The notes under the pieces were generated by a model. It did not search any database, was not told the origin of the DNA, and was given only the letters and a program-made list of their open reading frames with translations. Both the position numbers and the translations under genes were made by a program. DNA of 56,691 nt from Suilimivivens sp963618065 (GTDB lineage Bacteria; Bacillota; Clostridia; Lachnospirales; Lachnospiraceae). Below, one piece after another: positions 8,516 through 17,941 of the stretch. The stretch's first letter is position 1. Each line of letters begins with the position of its first letter. The stretch is taken from contig CAVERH010000014.1 in NCBI GenBank assembly GCA_963618065.1, positions 1-56,691 of the forward strand. The letters are read 5' to 3'.

Positions 8516-9283
8516 ATGAAAATAAAAGAAATCAGGGGAAAATACCCTTATCTATATGAGACTCATCTGCATACCAGAGAGGCCAGTGCCTGTGCAAGAA
8601 GCTCGGCGCAGGAGATGGTACAGGCAGCGAAGGACTATGGTTATGCAGGAATTTTTGTTACGAATCACGCATGGTATGGCAATACCAGTGTGGATCGGTC
8701 TTTGCCATGGGAGGAATGGGTGCATGGATTCTGTGCACCTTTCTATACTGCGAAAGCGTATGGAGACCAAATCGGTCTTTCCGTGTTCTTTGGATACGAG
8801 TCCTGTTATCAGGGAACGGAGTTTCTGGTTTACGGGGTAGATGAAGACTGGCTTCTGACCCACCCGGAAATTAAGGATGCCACGATTGCGGAGCAGTTAC
8901 AACTGGTGCGGAAGCATGGCGGACTGGTGATGCATGCACATCCGTTTCGAGAGGAAGCTTATATTCCGGAGGTCCGGCTTTTCCCGGAGCTGGTGGATGG
9001 CGTGGAGGGCATCAATGCAACGCATTCCAGTCACTTAAGCACCTCCCATAACGATCCGCGGTTTGATGAAAGAGCGATTGCCTATGCCAGAGAACATGAC
9101 CTTCCGATGAGTGCGGGCTCTGATGTACACAGTACGTTGATGTTAGGAGGCGGCATTGCCTTTCCGATACCGTTAATATCAGGGCAGGATTATGCGGAAC
9201 GCATCCGAGGCCGAAAAGAAGATTATGTACTGACGAACGGTGATCACTGGTTTGACTGTTTCGGAAACCGGATTGACGACTGA
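8516..9283 (+). CDS. PHP-domain phosphoesterase
   Basis: 255 aa PHP (polymerase and histidinol phosphatase) domain. Metal-binding motifs: ETHLHT near the N-terminus (the HxH pair), NHAWYG, MHAHPF, and the C-terminal SAGSDVH. These proteins hydrolyse phosphoesters with a cluster of metal ions; substrates vary and cannot be inferred here. It stands immediately upstream of sbcDC (13 bases to sbcD), so a role in nucleic-acid or nucleotide metabolism is possible but unproven. Confidence 0.85.
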   Translation: MKIKEIRGKYPYLYETHLHTREASACARSSAQEMVQAAKDYGYAGIFVTNHAWYGNTSVDRSLPWEEWVHGFCAPFYTAKAYGDQIGLSVFFGYESCYQGTEFLVYGVDEDWLLTHPEIKDATIAEQLQLVRKHGGLVMHAHPFREEAYIPEVRLFPELVDGVEGINATHSSHLSTSHNDPRFDERAIAYAREHDLPMSAGSDVHSTLMLGGGIAFPIPLISGQDYAERIRGRKEDYVLTNGDHWFDCFGNRIDD

Positions 9284-9296
9284 CAGGAGCAGGCAG

Positions 9297-10454
9297 ATGA
9301 AATTGTTACATGTAGCGGATCTTCACATTGGAAAGATTGTGAATGAATTTTCCATGCTCGAGGATCAGAAATACATTTTGGAGCAGATTTTACAGACAGC
9401 GATTGCACAGAAGGTAGATGCGATTCTGATTGCCGGTGATCTTTATGACCGGTCGATTCCACCTGCCGATGCAGTGGCTGTTTTTGATCATTTCCTGACA
9501 AAGGCTCTGGAGCATCAGATCAAAATGATGATGATTGCAGGAAACCATGATTCGCAGGAACGGATTTCTTTCCTTGAAAATGTATTGCAGGCGCAGGGAC
9601 TGTTTATTTCCGGTGTACCAAAGGAGGAGCTTAAGACGGTGCGTTTTCCGGATGCCGAAATCGTCCTGCTGCCCTTCTGCAAGCCGTCCCAGGTGCAGTG
9701 CAGCACCAGTGAGGAAGCCGTCCGGAAGCTGCTTTCGGGTTATTGGGAAAAAGAGAAGGAACAGGCAGCAGACGAAAAGAAAAGCCGGATCCTTGTGACC
9801 CATTATTTTGTGACCGACAGTGGAAGGGATCCGGAGCTGTCGGACAGTGAATCCACGATTCATGTAGGAAGCCTTGATAATGTGGATGCGTCCGTGTTCG
9901 AGGGCTTTGATTATGTGGCGTTGGGGCACATCCATAAGAAACAGCAGATCGGGCAGCGCCCCATTTATTATGCGGGAGCACCGTTAAAATATTCGTTTGG
10001 CGAAGCAGGAAGCACGAAGGGAATGCTTCTTGTTACCGTGGACGAGGAGGGACTTAAGAAGGTAGAGGAGCTGCCGCTTACGCCATTGCATGATATGCGT
10101 AAGATCAAAGGAACGCTGCAGGAGCTTTTAAAGCAGGGAAGAGAAGAGGGGGCAAAAGCCCTCGACTATGTGCAGGCCTGTCTTACCGATGAAGGAGAGC
10201 TGATTGATCCGATGGAAACACTGCGGAGTGTCTATCCGAATGCGATGCAGATTGTCCGGGCCGACAGGGAAGAAATCCAGATGGAGTTTGAGCTTCTGGG
10301 ATCGGTGGCAGGAAACGGCATTTTACGGAAAAGAGATGCAGGCTCTCTGTTTCGGGATTTTTATGCAGAAATTAAGGAGCAGGACATGACGGAGGAACAG
10401 CTCCGTTATATAACCGGCGTGATCCGGGAGGCAAAGGAGAGACTTGAGGGATGA
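9297..10454 (+). CDS. sbcD: exonuclease SbcD (Mre11-like subunit)
   Basis: Calcineurin-like metallophosphoesterase of 385 aa with the family motifs DLHIGK, GDLYDR, GNHDS, VTHYF and ALGHIHKKQ. With SbcC it forms the Mre11-Rad50-like nuclease that opens hairpins and clears blocked DNA ends. The start MKLLHVADLHIG at 9297 follows CAGGAG; the frame remains open to 9240 but overlaps the PHP gene. Its stop overlaps the sbcC start (ATGA), so the two are translationally coupled. Confidence 0.96.
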   Translation: MKLLHVADLHIGKIVNEFSMLEDQKYILEQILQTAIAQKVDAILIAGDLYDRSIPPADAVAVFDHFLTKALEHQIKMMMIAGNHDSQERISFLENVLQAQGLFISGVPKEELKTVRFPDAEIVLLPFCKPSQVQCSTSEEAVRKLLSGYWEKEKEQAADEKKSRILVTHYFVTDSGRDPELSDSESTIHVGSLDNVDASVFEGFDYVALGHIHKKQQIGQRPIYYAGAPLKYSFGEAGSTKGMLLVTVDEEGLKKVEELPLTPLHDMRKIKGTLQELLKQGREEGAKALDYVQACLTDEGELIDPMETLRSVYPNAMQIVRADREEIQMEFELLGSVAGNGILRKRDAGSLFRDFYAEIKEQDMTEEQLRYITGVIREAKERLEG

Positions 10455-13075
10455 AACCAGTAGAATTAAGGATCAGTGGCTGGGGACCCTACAAGGATCT
10501 TCAGACGATTGATTTTACGAGGATGGAGGAACGCGGACTGTTCCTGATCACCGGTGCAACCGGAGCCGGTAAGACAACGATTTTTGACGCAATTATGTAT
10601 GCCCTGTATGGCTGCATGAGCGGAGAGGTGCGGGAAAAGGGAACGGTGCGGTCGGACTTTGCAAAGCCGGATACTCCCACCTTTGTAGAGCTTACAATGA
10701 CGCATAAGGGCGAAAGCTATCACATTTACCGGAACCCGGAATATCTGCGTCCGCGCAAGCGCAAGGGAGCAGATGGGAAGGAACTGACGAAGGAGAAGGA
10801 AAAGGCGATCCTGACGCTTCCGGACGGAAGCAGTATCGAGGGCAGCAGTGAGGTTACCAGGAAAATAGAAGAGCTGCTTTGCCTGGATTACCGTCAGTTC
10901 AAGCAGATTTCCATGATCGCACAGGGAGAGTTTACGAAGCTCCTGACGGCATCCTCACAGGAAAAAACGAAGATCCTCCGGCAGATTTTTGACACCGGCC
11001 TGTACGAGAAGCTGGCACAGATCCTAAAGGAGCGTTCCAATGCGATTTATAAAGAGGTGAGCGGATACCGCCACAAAATGGACGAGGATGTGGAGCTGTA
11101 TCATCCCATGGAGGAGTCTGCGGAAAAATTTGCAGCATTGGTGCAGGGGAAAGCCTATGATTATGAGGCCGTGCTCGCGTTCTTAAAGGAAGAAAAGAAT
11201 CGGATCGGGAAGGCAGAAAAGGAAGTCCTTGCACAGTATCAGCAACTGGAGGAGCGGACGCTTATATTGAACGGAAGGCTTGTGGAAGCGCAGAAGGCGG
11301 CAGAGCTGCAAAAGAGCTTCGAGAAGGAAAGGGACAGAAAGCGTCTGTTAGACAGCCGGAAGGAAGAAATGCAGCAGAAGGAAACACTTCTGTGGAAAGC
11401 AGACCGGGCAGGGGAAATCCGTCAGCAGGAGCTGCTATGTGAAGAGTCCGGTAAGCAGATCGATAAGATCCGTCAGCAGATCCGGCATCTTCAGGAGGAA
11501 ACCGGGTTACGTGAGCAGCAGATTCTTTCTTTGCAAAAGCTGCCGGAATATCAGGAGGACTTTGAAGCAGCCTGTGAATTGAAAGAAAAGCTGTCCGCGC
11601 AGAAACAGGAAAGTAAACATAATATAGAGTTATGTAAACAATTAGAGGCGCAGTTGAAACAGCTACAGGAGGTCTACTTAGGACTGGAACAGGAAGAGGT
11701 GCTTGCACGACAGGCGTATGAAGAAACAGAGCACCGGTATCGTCATAATCTTGCGGGCATCCTGTCGGCAGAGCTTGAAGAAAATCAGCCCTGTCCGGTC
11801 TGCGGTTCTGTTCATCATCCTGCCCCGGCTGCTGTCACAAAGGAGCATCTGACGAAGGAAAAGGTCGATCAGGCAAAGAAGGAATGGCTTCAAAAGCAGG
11901 AAAAGACGATGCGTCAGCATGGGGAAACCATGGCTGCGAAGGGAAAGGCAGAGCAGGCGAAGGAAAAGGGCGGTGAGCTTTTAAAATCCATTGAACAGAT
12001 GCAGGCGCAGGAGGAGAAGCTTCCCACAGAAATCAAGGAGCTTCTGTTGAAATACACCAGGAAATCCTTTGAAGGGGAACTGAACCGCCTCTTAACATTA
12101 CGTGTCGAGAGTGCAGAAAAGCAGGAGCAGCTCCGCAGTCTGCAGGAGGAGCTTCAAAAGGAACAGGAGCTTTTTAAAGAGAGGGATGAGGAAAGGGCAG
12201 CTCTCTTAATGAAGTATGGATTTGCTTCCAGGCAAGAGTATCAGGGCAGCCTTCTTTCAAAGGAGCAGATCGAGGATGGAAAGAGAGAACTGCAGGACTA
12301 TGAGAAGAACTGCAAGGCGAATGAAGAGCTTCTGCAGCATCTGAAGGAACAGGTACAGGCGCTTGTGCTTCCGGAGCCTGCAAAGCTGCAGGAGGAACTG
12401 CAGACCGCTTTGGAAGAAAAGAGGGCAGTGCAGCAGAGCCTTTCGAAGAAGCAGGAAAGCCGGAATCTCACAGAGAGAACCTTTACTTCTTTAAAAACAA
12501 AGCTTGTGAGTCTCAAGGAGACGATGGAGCATTATTCGCTAGTTAAGGGACTGGACGATCTGGCAAACGGGAATAATAAGAAACGGCTTGTATTCGAGCA
12601 GTATGTTCTGATTTCTTATTTTGAAGAGATTCTGTATGCGGCGAACTTACGGCTGCAGACGATGAGCAGTGGGAGATATGAGCTGCGGCGTGTGCGAGGA
12701 ATCGTGGATGCCCGCAGCAAGGATAATCTGGAAATGGAAGTGCTCGACTATTACACCGGTAAGTACCGTTCGGTGAAAACCTTATCGGGAGGGGAATCCT
12801 TTAAGGTATCCTTAAGCCTTGCCCTTGGCATGAGCGATGTGATTCAGGCACAGAGCGGTGGAATTCAGGTGGAAACCATGTTTATCGATGAGGGCTTTGG
12901 TACGCTCGATGGAGAGTCCCTCGATCAGGCGTGTCTGGTGTTACAGGGCTTAACGGAAAGCAATCGGCTGATCGGACTCATTTCCCATGTGCCGGAGCTG
13001 TCGGAGAAGATTCCGGATCAGATCCGCATTCATAAGACGAATACTGGAAGCCGCATCGAAGTTGTGATACAGTGA
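10451..13075 (+). CDS. sbcC: exonuclease SbcC (Rad50-like ATPase)
   Basis: 874-aa SMC-like ATPase. Walker A GATGAGKTTIFD is near residue 36, long coiled coils run through the middle, the zinc hook CPVC lies near residue 448, and the C-terminus carries the ABC signature TLSGGESFKVSLSLALG and Walker B MFIDEGFGTLD. Partner of SbcD, overlapping it by four bases. Because this genome carries many inverted repeats, an active hairpin nuclease is worth noting. Length is somewhat shorter than E. coli SbcC but usual for Clostridia. Confidence 0.96.
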   Translation: MKPVELRISGWGPYKDLQTIDFTRMEERGLFLITGATGAGKTTIFDAIMYALYGCMSGEVREKGTVRSDFAKPDTPTFVELTMTHKGESYHIYRNPEYLRPRKRKGADGKELTKEKEKAILTLPDGSSIEGSSEVTRKIEELLCLDYRQFKQISMIAQGEFTKLLTASSQEKTKILRQIFDTGLYEKLAQILKERSNAIYKEVSGYRHKMDEDVELYHPMEESAEKFAALVQGKAYDYEAVLAFLKEEKNRIGKAEKEVLAQYQQLEERTLILNGRLVEAQKAAELQKSFEKERDRKRLLDSRKEEMQQKETLLWKADRAGEIRQQELLCEESGKQIDKIRQQIRHLQEETGLREQQILSLQKLPEYQEDFEAACELKEKLSAQKQESKHNIELCKQLEAQLKQLQEVYLGLEQEEVLARQAYEETEHRYRHNLAGILSAELEENQPCPVCGSVHHPAPAAVTKEHLTKEKVDQAKKEWLQKQEKTMRQHGETMAAKGKAEQAKEKGGELLKSIEQMQAQEEKLPTEIKELLLKYTRKSFEGELNRLLTLRVESAEKQEQLRSLQEELQKEQELFKERDEERAALLMKYGFASRQEYQGSLLSKEQIEDGKRELQDYEKNCKANEELLQHLKEQVQALVLPEPAKLQEELQTALEEKRAVQQSLSKKQESRNLTERTFTSLKTKLVSLKETMEHYSLVKGLDDLANGNNKKRLVFEQYVLISYFEEILYAANLRLQTMSSGRYELRRVRGIVDARSKDNLEMEVLDYYTGKYRSVKTLSGGESFKVSLSLALGMSDVIQAQSGGIQVETMFIDEGFGTLDGESLDQACLVLQGLTESNRLIGLISHVPELSEKIPDQIRIHKTNTGSRIEVVIQ

Positions 13076-13092
13076 GTAATAAAAGGAAAGAG

Positions 13093-13225
13093 GTAACTAT
13101 TCAGTACAGGTCGAAGCATTTGCTGCTGAGACCGTAAGAACATGATTCAGTAATGCAAAATCCCATCGGCGAAGCCGATTTGGAATGGATTTTGCATCGT
13201 AACTGTGAAGGTACTGAACAGTTAC
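13093..13225. repeat. 133-bp inverted-repeat element, copy 1
   Basis: Ends GTAACTATTCAGTAC and GTACTGAACAGTTAC are inverted repeats with one mismatch (position 7). Inside, TGCAAAATCC and GGATTTTGCA flank TCGGCGAAGCCGA, itself a hairpin, so the whole element can fold. It differs from 44657-44789 at only six positions by my count over the same 133-bp length. No coding capacity: MITE-like. Confidence 0.88.
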
Positions 13226-13238
13226 GGAAAGAGATTTT

Positions 13239-14315
13239 ATGAGAAAGAACAGTTTATATAGAAGAATCGCCATAACAGCGCTGTTGGCACTTCTCTTAAC
13301 CGGCTGTCAGCGCAGTGGTGAAACGACAACGGAGGCGGCAGAGGAACCTACCGTGGTGCTGACTGGCGGCTTTGCCCGGAATGAGGTGTTTAAAATTGAA
13401 TCCATGTCCGGAACACTTCCTGAAATCATGGTTTATCTTGTAAATATGCAGGAGCAGTATGAGAGTGTCTACGGAAAGGAGATCTGGCAGCGGGATCTGA
13501 ACGGAATGACGCTTTCAGAAAGTGTGAAGGACACCGTGCTTGCCAATCTGGCACAGGTAAAGGCGATGAATCTCCTGGCACAGAAGTACAATGTGACACT
13601 CGATGAGGTGGAGAAGCAGTTTGCCAAAGAGTCGGCGAAGGAATATTATGAGAGCCTTAATGAAACGGAAATTGCCGTGATGCAGGTCGATGAAGAGCTC
13701 CTTACGCAGATGTATGAGGAATATGCCCTTGCGAACAAGGTATATGAATATATTATCAAGGACATCAATCCGGAAATCAGCGACGATGAGGCGAGAACCA
13801 TTACTGTGGACTACATTCTGATTAAGACCTATACGACCGACGGAACGGGGGCGAAGATTGAGTATTCCGAGGAGGATAAGGACGAAGCCAGGAGCCTTGC
13901 CGAAGATATTTTACGACAGGCGAAGGAAGAAGGGAGTGACTTTAAGGAGCTGGTTTTAAAGTACAGTGAGGGCGATAAGGGAACCTATTCCTTTGGAAAA
14001 GGCGAAACCGAGGAAGGCTTTGAACAGGCAGCCTTTAACCTCGCAACCGGAGAGATCAGCAATCTGGTAGAGACGCCGTCCGGCTTTTATATCATCAAAT
14101 GCCTGAGCACGTTTGACAAGGATCAGACGAGTGCCAATAAGGTGAAGATTGTGGAGGAAAAGAGGGAAGAGGTTTTCGGCGAAGAATACGATGTATTTGC
14201 ACAGGGACTTACGCGGGATATCAATGAAAAGCTCTGGGAGTCTATTTCACTTGTGGATGATGAGGAGGTTACTACCCGGCAGTTTTTCAATATTTATCAT
14301 GAGTATTTTGGTTGA
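13239..14315 (+). CDS. lipoprotein SurA/PrsA-like peptidyl-prolyl isomerase
   Basis: 358 aa. A lipoprotein signal with lipobox LLTGC (Cys 23) leads into a SurA_N-like helical chaperone domain, then a parvulin domain (VDYILIKTY, FKELVLKYSEG, TYSFGKGE, FNLATGEISNLVETPSGFYIIKCL), then a short helical tail. It should fold secreted proteins outside the membrane. It stands alone between the 133-bp element and htpG. PrsA is the closest functional label, but the order of domains (large N-terminal chaperone part) is shared by several clostridial paralogues, so I give no symbol. Confidence 0.88.
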   Translation: MRKNSLYRRIAITALLALLLTGCQRSGETTTEAAEEPTVVLTGGFARNEVFKIESMSGTLPEIMVYLVNMQEQYESVYGKEIWQRDLNGMTLSESVKDTVLANLAQVKAMNLLAQKYNVTLDEVEKQFAKESAKEYYESLNETEIAVMQVDEELLTQMYEEYALANKVYEYIIKDINPEISDDEARTITVDYILIKTYTTDGTGAKIEYSEEDKDEARSLAEDILRQAKEEGSDFKELVLKYSEGDKGTYSFGKGETEEGFEQAAFNLATGEISNLVETPSGFYIIKCLSTFDKDQTSANKVKIVEEKREEVFGEEYDVFAQGLTRDINEKLWESISLVDDEEVTTRQFFNIYHEYFG

Positions 14316-14336
14316 CATAACCTCACCATACGTTTG

Positions 14337-14363
14337 TTAGCACTCACTTTTAATGAGTGCTAA
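14337..14363. promoter_or_regulatory. CIRCE operator (HrcA site) upstream of htpG
   Basis: TTAGCACTC, nine bases, GAGTGCTAA: a perfect CIRCE inverted repeat. It should bind HrcA and place htpG in the heat-shock regulon of groESL and dnaK. It lies between two possible promoters: TTGACA at 14312-14317 upstream, and TTGACT 14371-14376 with TACACT 14394-14399 downstream. Confidence 0.95.
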
Positions 14364-14370
14364 ATTTTTC

Positions 14371-14399
14371 TTGACTTTTTCTGCAATTGGACTTACACT
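14371..14399 (+). promoter_or_regulatory. candidate promoter of htpG
   Basis: TTGACT and TACACT with a 17-base spacer, seven bases downstream of CIRCE. The operator would sit just upstream of the -35 box, unlike the usual overlap with the transcription start, so the TTGACA at 14312 may be the true HrcA-controlled promoter. Confidence 0.45.
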
Positions 14400-14494
14400 T
14401 ACTGTTATAAAAAAGAATGTAACTCTTTCATATAGCCTGAAGCATTTGCTACATAAGGAGTATGAAGGTGTCATAAGAAAAAGGAGTGATTATT

Positions 14495-16558
14495 GTGGCA
14501 GAAAAACACGGTAGTTTATCAATTAATAGTGAGAATATATTCCCCATTATCAAGAAATGGTTATATTCCGACCATGATATCTTCTTCAGAGAGCTGATAT
14601 CCAATGGCTGTGATGCAATTACGAAGCTGAAAAAGCTGGATATGATGGGTGAATATACATTACCCGGGGATTATAAGGGTAAGATTGAGGTTATTGTCAA
14701 TCCGGAAGAGAAGACCTTGAAGTTTATCGATAATGGTATTGGTATGACCGCAGATGAAGTGGAAGAATACATCAATCAGATCGCCTTTTCCGGTGCGACC
14801 GATTTCATTGAGAAGTATAAGGATAAGACGAATGAGGATCAGATCATCGGTCATTTCGGACTTGGCTTTTACTCCGCATTTATGGTAGCAAACGAGGTAC
14901 ACATCGATACCCTTTCCTGGCAGAAGGATGCAAAGCCGGTGCACTGGGAATGCGATGGTGGTACGGAATTTGATATGACCGAAGGTACGAAAACCGATGT
15001 CGGAACCACGATTACCCTCTTTATAAACGAGGATGTACTGGAGTTCTGTAATGAGTATCGTGCAAGAGAAGTCATTAAGAAATACTGTTCCTTCATGCCG
15101 ACTGAGATTTATCTTTCCAAGGAGAACACCACAGAGACACAGACCATCAAAGCTTCTGAGAAGCTGGATACCGATGTGGTCATCGAGGAGATCAAGCCGG
15201 AGAAGGAAGAGGACGAGCTGAAGCTGAAGATTCAGAAGCGTCCGGAGCTGTTAAATGAAACACAGCCCCTTTGGATGAAGCATCCGAATGAGTGCACGAA
15301 GGAAGAATATCTGGAATTTTACCGTAAGGTATTTCAGGATTACAAGGAGCCTCTGTTCTGGATCCATCTGAACATGGATTATCCGTTTAACTTAAAGGGT
15401 ATCCTGTATTTCCCGAAGATCAATATGGAATACGAATCCATTGAAGGTGTGATTAAGCTTTATAACAATCAGGTCTTTATTGCAGATAATATTAAGGAAG
15501 TCATTCCGGAGTTCCTGATGCTGTTAAAGGGTGTCATCGACTGTCCGGATCTGCCGTTGAATGTATCCAGAAGTGCGCTGCAGAACGATGGCTTTGTAAA
15601 GAAGATTTCCGATTACATTACAAAGAAGGTTGCAGACAAGCTTTCCGGTATGTGCAAGACCGAGAAGGATGAATACGATAAATACTGGGATGACATCAGC
15701 CCGTTCATCAAGTTCGGCTGCTTAAAGGATGACAAATTCTGTGAGAAGATGACCGATTACATCCTCTTTAAGAACCTGGATGGCAAGTATCTGACACTGC
15801 CCGAATGTCTGGAAGTCAATAAGACCGATCCGGATGAGGTAGAGGACAAAGAGAAAGAAGCAGAAACCGATGTCGTAGACGAGAATGGCAATGTGGTAAG
15901 TGAAGAGAAGTCCGATTCCGAAGAACCTGCGGAAGAAGAAAAGAAAGAAAAGATCATTTACTATGTAACGGATGAAAAGCAGCAGGCGCAGTACATCAAC
16001 ATGTTCAAGGCTGCCAGGATGGATGCGGTAATTCTGACACATAACATTGACCAGCCGTTTATCTCCCAGCTGGAAGCAAAGAATGAAGGAATCAAGTTCA
16101 TGCGTATTGATGCCGATCTTACCGATACCTTTAAGGCTAAGACCAGCAAGAAGGCAGAAAAGGAGCTTTCCGATGCTGCAGAAGCAATCAGCAAGGTGAT
16201 GAAGAAGGTCTTAAAGAAAGACAAGATCGCAGTTAAGGTAGAGAAGCTGAAAAATAAGAAGATCGCTTCCATGGTAACCCTTTCCGAGGAAAGCCGCAGA
16301 ATGCAGGATATGATGAAGATGTATTCCATGCCCGGAATGGATATGGGTGAATTCGGCAAAGAGGGCGAAACACTGATCCTCAACGCAAATCATCCTCTGG
16401 TAGAGTATGTGATGCAGAATACCGATGGCAGGAATGTCGATATGATCTGCGAGCAGTTGTATGACCTGGCTCTGTTACAGCATGCACCTCTCGAACCGGA
16501 AGCTATGGCGAAGTTTGTTCAGAGAAGCAACGATATTATGATGCTGCTGACAAAATAA
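14495..16558 (+). CDS. htpG: molecular chaperone HtpG (Hsp90)
   Basis: 687-aa Hsp90 homologue. The GHKL ATPase domain shows ELISNGCDAITKL, DNGIGMT and GHFGLGFYSAFMV; the middle domain has LNVSRSALQ. Start GTG 14495 lies eight bases after AAGGAG (14481-14486); the GTG at 14486 overlaps that site and is unlikely. An acidic insertion of about 40 residues (roughly 442-485, rich in Glu and Asp) sits in the middle domain before IIYYVTDE, where E. coli HtpG has none as far as I recall. Controlled by the CIRCE element and ended by a strong terminator. Confidence 0.96.
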   Translation: MAEKHGSLSINSENIFPIIKKWLYSDHDIFFRELISNGCDAITKLKKLDMMGEYTLPGDYKGKIEVIVNPEEKTLKFIDNGIGMTADEVEEYINQIAFSGATDFIEKYKDKTNEDQIIGHFGLGFYSAFMVANEVHIDTLSWQKDAKPVHWECDGGTEFDMTEGTKTDVGTTITLFINEDVLEFCNEYRAREVIKKYCSFMPTEIYLSKENTTETQTIKASEKLDTDVVIEEIKPEKEEDELKLKIQKRPELLNETQPLWMKHPNECTKEEYLEFYRKVFQDYKEPLFWIHLNMDYPFNLKGILYFPKINMEYESIEGVIKLYNNQVFIADNIKEVIPEFLMLLKGVIDCPDLPLNVSRSALQNDGFVKKISDYITKKVADKLSGMCKTEKDEYDKYWDDISPFIKFGCLKDDKFCEKMTDYILFKNLDGKYLTLPECLEVNKTDPDEVEDKEKEAETDVVDENGNVVSEEKSDSEEPAEEEKKEKIIYYVTDEKQQAQYINMFKAARMDAVILTHNIDQPFISQLEAKNEGIKFMRIDADLTDTFKAKTSKKAEKELSDAAEAISKVMKKVLKKDKIAVKVEKLKNKKIASMVTLSEESRRMQDMMKMYSMPGMDMGEFGKEGETLILNANHPLVEYVMQNTDGRNVDMICEQLYDLALLQHAPLEPEAMAKFVQRSNDIMMLLTK

Positions 16559-16628
16559 TTCCATCATGGAATTGCTGCCGGAGCTTAATACATTGATCCG
16601 TGATAGAAAATGAATAGAGCATAAGCAG

Positions 16629-16675
16629 AACCTCTGCATAAAATATACTAAGTATATCTTATGCAGAGGTTTTTT
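16629..16675 (+). terminator. intrinsic terminator after htpG
   Basis: AACCTCTGCATAA (16629-16641) pairs with TTATGCAGAGGTT (16659-16671), with an inner ATATACT/AGTATAT stem and a T-run to 16675. The descending arm also contains the AGAGG that could serve as the ribosome binding site of the next gene. Confidence 0.92.
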
Positions 16676-17941
16676 ATGCCTGAGAATGAGAATGAAACAG
16701 GAAGAGTCACCGGAGGAGAGAACGGCCGGCTGCGGATTATGGTGACTTCTTCCATTGGAATGCTTCCGGTGCAGAATGCGCGGATTACCATTTCCTATAA
16801 AGGAGTACCGGATGTCACGGTAGAGCAGCTTAGTACGGACAATTCCGGACAGACGGAAACCATTGCTCTGCCAGCCCCGCCGATTGGCTATAGCATGGAG
16901 CCGGATCAGCTGGAACAGCCCTATTCCGAATATAATATCCGGGTGGAGGCAGACGGCTATGAGCCGGTAGAGGTTTCGGGAACGGAGATTCTTCCGGAGG
17001 TAACGGCATGGCAGAATGTCGAGATGAATCCGTTGGAAACTTCCGAAGAGGAAAAGGAAGTCATTGTGATTCCGGATCATACACTCTACGGAGAGTATCC
17101 ACCGAAGCTCGAAGAGGATGAAATCAAGCCCATTGAGGAGGGCGAGATTGTCTTAAGCCGGGTGGTTATTCCGGAATACATTGTGGTGCATGACGGTGTG
17201 CCGGACGATTCCACCGCCCAAAATTATTATGTGCGTTACCGGGATTATATCAAGAATGTGGCATCCTCCGAAATCTATGCGACCTGGCCGGAGAGCACTA
17301 TTTATGCCAATGTGCTTGCAATTATGTCCTTTACCTTAAACCGCGTGTACACAGAGTGGTATCGGAACCGGGGCTACAACTTCACGATTACCTCTTCCAC
17401 AGCCTACGATCAGAAATGGATTTACGGGCGCAATATCTATTCCAATATCAGCCTCATTGTGGACACGATTTTCGCAAACTACCTGTCCAGGCCGGGCGTA
17501 CGGCAGCCGATCTTTACCTCCTACTGCGACGGACAGCGTACGACCTGCAGCGGATTGAGCCAGTGGGGTTCCAAATACCTTGGCGATCAGGGTTATACAC
17601 CGATTGAAATTATCCGTTATTATTATGGAAGCGATATGTATATCAATTCCGCAGTGAGTGTATCGGGAGTTCCGGCATCCTGGCCCGGCTACAACCTGAG
17701 TATCGGCGCTTCCGGAGATAATGTGCGCACGATCCAGCGGCAGTTAAACCGCATTGCCCAGAACTATCCGGCGATTCCGGTGGTATCGGTTGACGGCATT
17801 TACGGACAGGGAACCGCAAACGCGGTAAGAACCTTTCAGAGGATCTTCGGACTTCCGCAGTCCGGCATTGTGGACTTCCCGACCTGGTACAGCATTTCCA
17901 ATATTTATGTGGCGGTATCGAGAATCGCAGAGCCTGGATGA
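16676..17941 (+). CDS. SpoIID-like / peptidoglycan-binding protein
   Basis: About 421 aa from ATG 16676. After a carboxypeptidase-regulatory-like beta domain (residues ~15-120) comes a region resembling SpoIID/LytB amidase-enhancer proteins (YANVLAIMSFTLNRVYTEWY, then LSQWGSKYLGDQGYTPIEIIRYYYG near 290-315), and a C-terminal PG_binding_1 domain (GASGDNVRTIQRQLNRIA ... GIYGQGTANAVRTFQ). It probably acts on peptidoglycan, perhaps in the spore cortex. No signal peptide is seen, as in some mother-cell proteins. An upstream ATG at 16661 lies inside the terminator stem. No sigma-A promoter is evident between. Confidence 0.75.
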   Translation: MPENENETGRVTGGENGRLRIMVTSSIGMLPVQNARITISYKGVPDVTVEQLSTDNSGQTETIALPAPPIGYSMEPDQLEQPYSEYNIRVEADGYEPVEVSGTEILPEVTAWQNVEMNPLETSEEEKEVIVIPDHTLYGEYPPKLEEDEIKPIEEGEIVLSRVVIPEYIVVHDGVPDDSTAQNYYVRYRDYIKNVASSEIYATWPESTIYANVLAIMSFTLNRVYTEWYRNRGYNFTITSSTAYDQKWIYGRNIYSNISLIVDTIFANYLSRPGVRQPIFTSYCDGQRTTCSGLSQWGSKYLGDQGYTPIEIIRYYYGSDMYINSAVSVSGVPASWPGYNLSIGASGDNVRTIQRQLNRIAQNYPAIPVVSVDGIYGQGTANAVRTFQRIFGLPQSGIVDFPTWYSISNIYVAVSRIAEPG

